A stretch of DNA of 64,000 nucleotides from an uncultured Sediminibacterium sp. (lineage in GTDB: Bacteria; Bacteroidota; Bacteroidia; Chitinophagales; Chitinophagaceae), in NCBI RefSeq assembly GCF_946481145.1, contig NZ_CAMLMJ010000009.1, positions 68,279 through 132,278 of the forward strand, written 5' to 3'. The notes beneath the pieces are model-generated. The model worked only from the letters and a program-made list of their open reading frames with translations. It was not told where the DNA came from and ran no database searches. Shown one piece after another: positions 58,625 to 64,000 of the stretch (positions within the stretch are counted from its first letter, which is position 1; each line of letters begins with the position of its first letter). Made by a program: the position numbers and the translations under genes.

Positions 58625-59029
58625 TTACATCGGATCTCGTGTCAAATGTATTTTAGTCATGTCTAAATAGTGATTTTGCAACTGGTGCACATAATGAACA
58701 TCCGGGTGATGGCGTCTGTCTTCCCTGTACCACATTTCAATTTTTGAAAAATCATTTGGCTGGGGTGTTACCAAACGAAACGATCCTTTCATATACTTCA
58801 CCGATCCATCTTCGTTTGACTGTTTTGCAAAGCTCAGTTTTGCAAGTGCATCATCGTTAAGCGGAAGTGGATGCAAATGATCGGTGGTAAACCAAAATTC
58901 CTGTACATCAGTTTGTACACAAACCTGTTTTTCATCACCGTTTAGGCGAACCACTTCACCCTCCCACATTTTTCCTTCATATTCCGCCATTACGTAGTCC
59001 CCGATTTTAATGTCGCTGAATTTAATCAT
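58625..59029 (-). CDS. Conserved hypothetical protein (134 aa)
   Basis: The protein has two parts. Residues 1-60 look like a small SH3- or Tudor-like barrel (IKIGDYVMAEYEGKMWEGEVVRLNGDEKQVCVQ). The rest carries the motif MWYREDRRHHPDVHYVHQLQN, rich in His, Arg and Tyr. I recall similar proteins across Chitinophagaceae and related groups but no function. There are no signal or membrane segments, so it is cytosolic. It has its own terminator and appears monocistronic. Confidence 0.6.
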   Translation of the reverse strand: MIKFSDIKIGDYVMAEYEGKMWEGEVVRLNGDEKQVCVQTDVQEFWFTTDHLHPLPLNDDALAKLSFAKQSNEDGSVKYMKGSFRLVTPQPNDFSKIEMWYREDRRHHPDVHYVHQLQNHYLDMTKIHLTRDPM

Positions 59030-59089
59030 ATGGCAATTCGTTTTAGGAGCATAAGTTAAGGATTTTTTGGATTGGGGGGAAATCTGGGA

Positions 59090-59284
59090 GTACGGAAGTC
59101 AGGGAGTCCGAGAGTCCGGGAGTCCGAAAGAATTTTTACAAACCCATACCTCAGTGCCTCTTTGTGTCTTCAGTGGCAATCTTCACCGGACTTTCGGACA
59201 TCCTGACGAAGGAAGGACGGACTTTCGGACTTTCGGACTCCCGGACTAATTTAATTTGCCACTGAAGACACAGAAAGGCACTGA
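59090..59284. repeat. Two interleaved inverted repeats (A-B-A'-B')
   Basis: A is a run of GAGTCCGG-type octamers (59093-59128), with its inverse A' at 59186-59246 (shared GTCCGGGAGTCCGAAAG). B is a 29-base arm (59151-59179, containing TTGTGTCTTCAGTGGCAA) with inverse B' at 59256-59284, two mismatches. The order A-B-A'-B' cannot form both stems without a pseudoknot. No gene lies in 59030-59294. Confidence 0.75.
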
Positions 59285-59294
59285 AGGAGTTGGG

Positions 59295-59675
59295 TTATTT
59301 TTTGGGGGTCTTTTTTTTGAGGGCAGCTTTTTCCAGATTTTCCAGCACCCTGAACTTAACGATCATGGTAATAAGCTTTACCGGTAAAGGTTTATCCAGC
59401 GGAAATTGAATGGCCCCCTTTGAAGTAACGTACCCTTCCAGTTCCTTTTTAAAATTCGACACACCTGAAGACGATGGATAAAAACCAATATGATGCTTCA
59501 TTGCAGCAAAATATACCAGGTTACCTTCCTGAAAAAAACAGGGCATCCCGTAACTGATTTTCTCCGTTGCTTTCGGTGCGGCCTTCTGCACTAGAGCACG
59601 CATCCTAATAAGTAACGCCTGCTTCTCCGGTGGAAAATCTGCAATGTAGGCATCTATGTTTTCGTAGGCTTTCAT
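59295..59675 (-). CDS. DUF1801 (YdhG/frataxin-like fold) protein
   Basis: The 126-residue cytosolic protein matches the DUF1801 family: IDAYIADFPPEKQALLIRMRALVQKAAPKATEKISYGMPCF, then LVYFAAMKHHIGFYPSSSGV. A Bacillus relative (Fra/YdhG) has a frataxin-like fold and has been described as an iron chaperone. Whether that holds here is not shown by the sequence. The C-terminus is Lys-rich. The next gene upstream on this strand is hmgA, separated by a perfect 31-bp inverted repeat. Confidence 0.85.
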   Translation of the reverse strand: MKAYENIDAYIADFPPEKQALLIRMRALVQKAAPKATEKISYGMPCFFQEGNLVYFAAMKHHIGFYPSSSGVSNFKKELEGYVTSKGAIQFPLDKPLPVKLITMIVKFRVLENLEKAALKKKTPKK

Positions 59676-59681
59676 TGAGGG

Positions 59682-59786
59682 GTGTGAATTGTCAATGGTG
59701 AATGGTGAATAGGAATGTTTAGATTGTAAAATACAAAAATAATACTCCTAATTCTCTATTCACCATTCACCATTGACAATTCACAC
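59682..59786. repeat. Perfect 31-bp heptamer hairpin after hmgA
   Basis: The arms 59682-59712 and 59756-59786 are exact inverses of each other around a 43-base spacer. On the minus strand, after the TAG stop of hmgA, the units are TGTGAAT TGTCAAT GGTGAAT GGTGAAT AG. The stop codon overlaps the arm by one base. Confidence 0.85.
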
Positions 59787-60943
59787 TATTCCGCCCAGCT
59801 CATCGTATAACCGGGATTTTCAATTTCCAATGCTTCCACTGTTAGTTGTAATGGATGAAAGGTATCTACCATTACGGCCAGCTCCTGTGTTTCTTTTTTT
59901 CCGATGCTTTTTTCAACGGCCCCAGGATGTGGACCGTGCGGGATTCCGGCAGGATGTAAAGTGATCATCCCCCTGGTTACATTTTTCCTGCTCATAAAAT
60001 CACCATCTACATAATACAATACTTCATCGCTGTCGATATTGCTGTGATTGTAAGGAGCAGGAATTGCTTCCGGATGATAATCGTATAATCTCGGACAAAA
60101 ACTACATACCACAAAATTATGCGCTTCAAATGTCTGGTGAACCGGAGGTGGTTGGTGAACCCTGCCTGTAATAGGTTCGAAATCGTGGATACTAAATGCA
60201 AAGGGATAACAGTATCCATCCCATCCTACCACATCAAAAGGATGATGTGCATAGTGTAACCCATATTGTACCCCCTTCTTTTTTGTTTTGATCAGAAAAT
60301 CACCCTCCTGATCGAAAGTCAACAGATCCGTTGGTACCCTTATATCGCGTTCGCAAAACGGTGCATGTTCCAATAACTGACCGTATTTGCTTACATAACG
60401 TTTGGGGTAACGGATCGGACTAAAACTTTCTACTATGAACAACCTGTTATCAGGAGTGTCAAATGAAATCTGGTAAATGGTTCCCCTTGGAATCACCAGG
60501 TAATCTCCATATCCGAATCGAAGCTGCCCGTATTGTGTTATTAAAACACCAGTTCCTTCATGCACAAAAATCATTTCATCAGCATCTGCATTTTTATAAA
60601 AATAATCGGTCATGCTTTGTGTCGGTGCAGCAAGAACTATATGACAATCATTATTAACCAATACAGGTTTGCGACTAGTCAGGTAATCTTTTTCAGGTTT
60701 AACATTAAACCCTTCAAAACTTCTGTGCTTCAACATTTTTTCCTCGGCTACCCTTGGTTGAACATTGATGGGCTCATCTGTATGAATAATTTGCGTTGGC
60801 GGATAATGATGATAAAGCAGGGAATAATCATTACTAAAACCTTCCGTTGAGAATAATTGTTCAGAATATAATGTTCCATCAGCTTTGCGAAACTGGGTGT
60901 GACGTTTATGGGGTATAGTTCCTAAACTATGATAATGTGGCAT
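59786..60943 (-). CDS. hmgA: Homogentisate 1,2-dioxygenase
   Basis: HmgA opens the ring of homogentisate in tyrosine and phenylalanine breakdown, using Fe(II). The 385-residue cupin protein has the C-terminal metal region NHSNIDSDEV and LHPAGIPHGPHPG. Other family stretches are HEGTGVLITQYGQLRFGYGDYLVIPRG and VGWDGYCYPFAFSIHDFEPITGRVHQPPP. It is about 50 residues shorter than animal and proteobacterial forms, as usual in Bacteroidota. The next pathway genes (maleylacetoacetate isomerase, fumarylacetoacetase) are not in the window. Confidence 0.85.
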   Translation of the reverse strand: MPHYHSLGTIPHKRHTQFRKADGTLYSEQLFSTEGFSNDYSLLYHHYPPTQIIHTDEPINVQPRVAEEKMLKHRSFEGFNVKPEKDYLTSRKPVLVNNDCHIVLAAPTQSMTDYFYKNADADEMIFVHEGTGVLITQYGQLRFGYGDYLVIPRGTIYQISFDTPDNRLFIVESFSPIRYPKRYVSKYGQLLEHAPFCERDIRVPTDLLTFDQEGDFLIKTKKKGVQYGLHYAHHPFDVVGWDGYCYPFAFSIHDFEPITGRVHQPPPVHQTFEAHNFVVCSFCPRLYDYHPEAIPAPYNHSNIDSDEVLYYVDGDFMSRKNVTRGMITLHPAGIPHGPHPGAVEKSIGKKETQELAVMVDTFHPLQLTVEALEIENPGYTMSWAE

Positions 60944-61032
60944 AAAATAATCTTAAGATTAAAAAATAAAAAAACTCAGCGTTAACTCAGCATTCTCCTG
61001 TTCTCTGCGGTGATTACACTCAATCTATAACG

Positions 61033-61158
61033 ATGAAAATCAACTCGAAAAAAGGAGAAGAGATTATTATTCTAGGAAAAAATCAATGATTTTCTACAAG
61101 AGAAAGCGAGAGTAGCAGGAAATAATATTTCCATACCCGTTTATCGATCCAATAAGTG
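61033..61158 (+). pseudogene. Possible frame-broken mini-gene
   Basis: An ATG at 61033 opens MKINSKKGEEIIILGKNQ and then stops. In the +1 frame the reading continues as KINDFLQEKARVAGNNISIP and runs to a stop at 61156-61158. The switch would lie at an A-run near 61076-61082. The joined product would be about 41 residues. I do not recognise it, and it may be chance. The surrounding 60944-61212 otherwise holds the upstream regions of hmgA and the Nudix gene. Confidence 0.25.
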
Positions 61159-61212
61159 AAATTTCGTTTAAATGGCATAGGTTGCAATCTCTCTGTGAAA
61201 TTAGGAAAGTTT

Positions 61213-61638
61213 ATGGATGAAGGAACCAAAAAATTATTCACGGCCGGACTGGTAGTTATCCAAGATCGGGAACTTTTGCTGGCATTCAGTAGTCGGAAAC
61301 AGGCTTTTTATTTGCCGGGAGGTAAATTAAATCCGGGTGAAGATGCGGTGACAGCACTAATCAGGGAAGTAAAAGAAGAACTGTCTATCCATATTTTACC
61401 AGAAGAACTGCAATGGTATTGCCATATTTCAGCTCCAGCTTATGGAGAATACCCGCCACTGATGATGGAACAAGATTGCTATTTCTATTCATTAAATACC
61501 ACACCGGTTGCTGATGCAGAAATAGCAGCAATTCGATTTTTCAGTTACCGTACATTCCGGGAAGAAGCCATACAGGTACCAGGTGTTGAACTGCTATTTC
61601 AACAGCTCGTTGATGACGATAAAGTAGATGCTTTATGA
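61213..61638 (+). CDS. Nudix hydrolase
   Basis: I choose the ATG for MDEGTKKLFTAGLVV, preceded by AGGAAA and giving a 141-aa Nudix domain. An in-frame ATG 19 codons upstream adds unconserved residues. The Nudix box GGKLNPGEDAVTALIREVKEEL is complete, with catalytic REVKEE. The opening AGLVVIQDRELLLAFSSRKQAFYLPGG is typical of small NTP or oxidised-nucleotide pyrophosphatases. The exact substrate is open. Its stop overlaps the next start as ATGA. Confidence 0.9.
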   Translation: MDEGTKKLFTAGLVVIQDRELLLAFSSRKQAFYLPGGKLNPGEDAVTALIREVKEELSIHILPEELQWYCHISAPAYGEYPPLMMEQDCYFYSLNTTPVADAEIAAIRFFSYRTFREEAIQVPGVELLFQQLVDDDKVDAL

Positions 61639-62129
61639 AAAGAATAGGTATTATCTCCGACACACACGGCTTTCTGGATGAAGCAGTATTTCATCATTTC
61701 AGTGATTGTGATGAAATATGGCACGCCGGTGATTTTGGCAATGATGCCCTGGCTGAACAACTCAGACAATTTAAACCACTTCGGGGAGTGTATGGAAATA
61801 TTGATGGTCAAGATATCCGATCTCTGTATCCTGAGTTATTGATATGGAACTGCGAGGAAATAAAGGTCATGATGCTTCATATCGGCGGATATCCACCCAA
61901 ATACAATACCCACTCAAAACCGCTTATTATTTCAGAGAAGCCTCAACTATTTATCAGCGGACATTCACATATCCTCAAAATTATGTTTGATGATAAGCTG
62001 CAATGCCTGCATATTAACCCCGGAGCCGCAGGAAAACAAGGCTGGCATAAAGTACGCACATTGGTAAAGCTAACTATCGATGGTAAAGACATGAAAAATT
62101 GCCAGGTGATTGAACTTGGAGGGCGGTAA
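61635..62129 (+). CDS. YfcE/MJ0936-type metallophosphoesterase
   Basis: The 164-residue protein carries the calcineurin-like metal sites in order: ISDTHG (first Asp and His), HAGDFG (bridging Asp), YGNID (Asn), and GHSH near residue 110 with the final His pair. This is the YfcE group of dinuclear phosphodiesterases. It overlaps the Nudix gene by 4 bases (ATGA), so the two probably work on the same kind of phosphorylated metabolite. Confidence 0.92.
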   Translation: MKRIGIISDTHGFLDEAVFHHFSDCDEIWHAGDFGNDALAEQLRQFKPLRGVYGNIDGQDIRSLYPELLIWNCEEIKVMMLHIGGYPPKYNTHSKPLIISEKPQLFISGHSHILKIMFDDKLQCLHINPGAAGKQGWHKVRTLVKLTIDGKDMKNCQVIELGGR

Positions 62130-62218
62130 ACAAATTTTATCTGGCAACCGTTCATCCCTATTTAACATGCTTGTGTATGAAACAGAGGTTTATATTAGGA
62201 ATTCAAATCCAAACTATT

Positions 62219-62644
62219 ATGCTAAGCAGAATTTCAAAAAAAATATTAACGACCTTACTATTTTGTTTCCTGCTGAACTTTTTGCAGGCACAATCTCACC
62301 CTGAAGAAACGGCTGTAAAAGCCTGTCTGGAGAATTACATGAGTGGTGTTGGTGATCGTGTTGAAAAAGCCTTTCATCCAACAGCTTTCATGAAATATAT
62401 TGACATTAATACCGGTGAATTTAAAGATGTTCCCATCGCAGAATATATTGCCCGTGTAAAAGCTGGTTCTGGTCCGGGTAAGAGAACCATCGGAATTGAG
62501 TCGCTCAATATTGAAAGTACAGCCGCCAATGCGAAAATTAAAATTGAAACAGATACGGTAATCTTATACGATTATATGAATATGCTAAAAATAAATGGAG
62601 AATGGAAAATTGTGAGCAAGATATTTTCAAGGGTAAATAAATAA
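62219..62644 (+). CDS. Exported NTF2-like (putative lumazine-binding) protein
   Basis: I start at the ATG for MLSRISKKILTTLLFCFLLN because it gives a signal peptide ending LQAQ. Upstream ATGs add a hydrophilic head. The mature part (about 115 aa) is an NTF2/SnoaL-type cone fold: VKACLENYMSGVGDRVEKAFHPTAFMKYID and the ending MLKINGEWKIVSKIFSR. This is the putative lumazine-binding family. Members bind small ligands; no ligand can be assigned. The following aminotransferase is also exported. Confidence 0.82.
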   Translation: MLSRISKKILTTLLFCFLLNFLQAQSHPEETAVKACLENYMSGVGDRVEKAFHPTAFMKYIDINTGEFKDVPIAEYIARVKAGSGPGKRTIGIESLNIESTAANAKIKIETDTVILYDYMNMLKINGEWKIVSKIFSRVNK

Positions 62645-62743
62645 ATGCGACTGTCGGCATCGCTCAGGTTAAAAACGAATACGCAAATCTGTTGCTTAAA
62701 ATCAGACAGTTTTAGTATCTTTTCATCACTAAAGCTGCTTATT

Positions 62744-63880
62744 ATGTCATCCGCTATCAATCGTCGCGACCTATTAAAATTGGGTTCTTTAACAGCCCTT
62801 GGTTTAGGATTAAGTGCCCCTTCCTGGGGTTTAGGTAATGAAGAAGGTTTAATAAGAACGCCTGTTGCACCTGATGGTTTGATTAACCTTAGTTCAAACG
62901 AAAACCCTTATGGTATTTCACCTAAGGCCAGAGAGGCTTTGCTTAATGCTTTGAATGAAGCGCATCGCTATCAATACAATCATGCTCACCTTAAAAATTT
63001 CAAGAAAGAAATCGCCGAACATTATGGTGTGAATGAAAACCAGGTGCTGGTGTCGGCAGGGTCTGGCGAGGCACTTGGATTGCTCCCACGCCATTTCAGC
63101 AATGGTAAACTGGTTACTGCCAATCCTACATTTGGCATACTTCCTGCAACTGCAAAAATGCTCGGGCAAGAAGTTATAGAAGTACCATTAACCCCCGATC
63201 AAAAACATGATTTACCAGCAATGCTTAAAGCGGTTGATAATAATACTTCATTGGTATATGTCTGCAACCCGGCTAATCCGAGTAGTACTATTGTTTCTTC
63301 CGCTTCATTGAAAAATTTCTGTATAGAAGCTTCTAAAAAAGCCTATGTAGGGGTTGATGAAGCTTATATTGATTTTCTCGATGCTCCGGACAATGAGTCC
63401 ATGATGCAATTGATAGAAAAACATCCGAAGGTTTTTGTTATAGGCACTTTTTCTAAGATTCATGCCATGGCTGGTTTGCGTATTGGCTGGGTAATCGGAC
63501 ATCCCACGCTGATCAAATCGCTTGCTGATAATTATTTTACCAGAACACAAATGTCGCTTTCCGCGCTTTCAATGAGTGCCGCGCTGGCCAGTTTGAAAGA
63601 CCCGGCCTGGCTCAAACAATGTAAAGATAAAAACGCTGCAGCAAGAGATTATGCATACAACGCCTTAAAGGCATTAAACATTGATGTGGTACGCTCCTAT
63701 ACCAATTTCCTCTTCTTCCCGATTCCAAATTATCAGGGCGACTTTGCCGCAGATATGCTGACAAAAAACATCTACCTGCGTTCCTCCAATTATATACATG
63801 GCAAGTGGGCAAGGGCAAGTGTTGGTACAATGGATGAAATGAAACAATTTATTGAAGTAATGAAAACGGTGAAAGTATAA
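62744..63880 (+). CDS. Tat-exported PLP aminotransferase (histidinol-phosphate aminotransferase-like)
   Basis: The start at MSSAINRRDLLKLGSLTAL gives a twin-arginine signal (RR at residues 7-8, then a hydrophobic segment). An in-frame ATG 33 codons upstream would bury it and is rejected. The rest is a class I/II aminotransferase: SSNENPYGISPKAREAL, AGSGEALGLL, CNPANPSST, and the PLP lysine Lys238 in GTFSKIHAMAGLRIGW. It resembles HisC in sequence, but export makes a histidine-biosynthesis role unlikely. A TATCTTTT box about 25 bases upstream may be its promoter. Confidence 0.85.
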   Translation: MSSAINRRDLLKLGSLTALGLGLSAPSWGLGNEEGLIRTPVAPDGLINLSSNENPYGISPKAREALLNALNEAHRYQYNHAHLKNFKKEIAEHYGVNENQVLVSAGSGEALGLLPRHFSNGKLVTANPTFGILPATAKMLGQEVIEVPLTPDQKHDLPAMLKAVDNNTSLVYVCNPANPSSTIVSSASLKNFCIEASKKAYVGVDEAYIDFLDAPDNESMMQLIEKHPKVFVIGTFSKIHAMAGLRIGWVIGHPTLIKSLADNYFTRTQMSLSALSMSAALASLKDPAWLKQCKDKNAAARDYAYNALKALNIDVVRSYTNFLFFPIPNYQGDFAADMLTKNIYLRSSNYIHGKWARASVGTMDEMKQFIEVMKTVKV

Positions 63881-63886
63881 CTACTC

Positions 63887-64000
63887 GGTTATAATGCGAA
63901 TTAAGGGGATGAACGTTGTTATAGCCGTTAGCCTTTAGCTATTAGCCATTGCTGTCCGGGGAAAATTTGCTAGCATCTTCTGAGCCACAGGCTACATGCC
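63887..64000. repeat. Cluster of intergenic repeats at the window end
   Basis: Three pieces follow hisC-like. First is AATGCGAATTAAGGGGATGAA, the inverse of the dispersed repeat tail. Next is a heptamer array ATAGCCG TTAGCCT TTAGCTA TTAGCCA (63921-63948). Last is a block with CTGTCCGGGGAAAATTTG that matches the end of composite copy A inverted, then AGCCACA GGCTACA units running off the window. Confidence 0.65.

Overview
The window is a stretch of a Bacteroidota chromosome, most likely from the Chitinophagaceae or a close relative (inference). The signs are low-GC coding DNA, two type IX secretion genes (porW/sprE and porQ), a TonB-dependent receptor with a carboxypeptidase-regulatory-like N-terminus, a DUF2807 protein, a short Bacteroidota-style homogentisate dioxygenase and promoters of the TTTG / TAnnTTTG type. 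I see no phage, plasmid, transposase or CRISPR array. Nearly everything is housekeeping, envelope or peptide/sugar metabolism.

Layout. 0.3-5.3 kb: secreted S8 peptidase, DinB-like protein, lipoprotein, YceI, sucC. 5.5-7.1 kb (minus): SprT-like protein, AtpI-like and AtpZ-like membrane proteins, and an M23-type N-terminal half without its peptidase domain. 7.2-15.1 kb: porW, a class A penicillin-binding protein, a HAD hydrolase, a CAT-like acyltransferase, porQ. 15.3-21.5 kb (minus): lon, small lipoprotein, der, era, initiator tRNA, DUF2807. 21.6-24.2 kb: a TPP riboswitch in front of a TonB receptor. 24.3-28.2 kb: rhodanese, PASTA protein, ddl, ferredoxin and a divergent LuxC-like acyl-CoA reductase. 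28.5-43.2 kb: HtrA protease, GH13 enzyme, an operon of PIG-L deacetylase, two tiny membrane proteins and a sodium/solute symporter, then alpha/beta hydrolase, M14 peptidase, ggt, DUF1572 and nudK. 43.2-51.2 kb: tamB, a GT39-like transferase, aroQ, carA. 51.3-55.3 kb (minus): infA-rpmJ-rpsM-rpsK-rpsD-rpoA-rplQ. 55.4-64 kb: a metalloprotease/propeller/barrel protein, a conserved hypothetical, DUF1801, hmgA, Nudix, phosphoesterase, NTF2-like protein and a Tat-exported aminotransferase.

The least ordinary content is between the genes. Many gene ends carry short tandem arrays of 7-nt units, often starting exactly at the stop codon (for example TAGTGAA-TAGTTAG-TAGTCAG) and usually followed by the inverse array, giving hairpins with arms of about 20-40 bp. 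Because 7 is not a multiple of 3, units that begin with a stop triplet place stops in all three frames. Three such hairpins sit between consecutive genes of the rpsK-rpsD-rpoA-rplQ operon and lack U-tracts, so they are probably not simple terminators. A second family is a palindromic element with conserved GGAACGCAGAT / ATCCGTGTTCT flanks (three copies). A third is a composite repeat with conserved ends around a variable heptamer core. I also report a candidate structured RNA after the ferredoxin gene, two unannotated small membrane proteins, a likely CUG start for tamB placed by a near-ideal promoter, and a frame-broken mini-gene near 61.1 kb.
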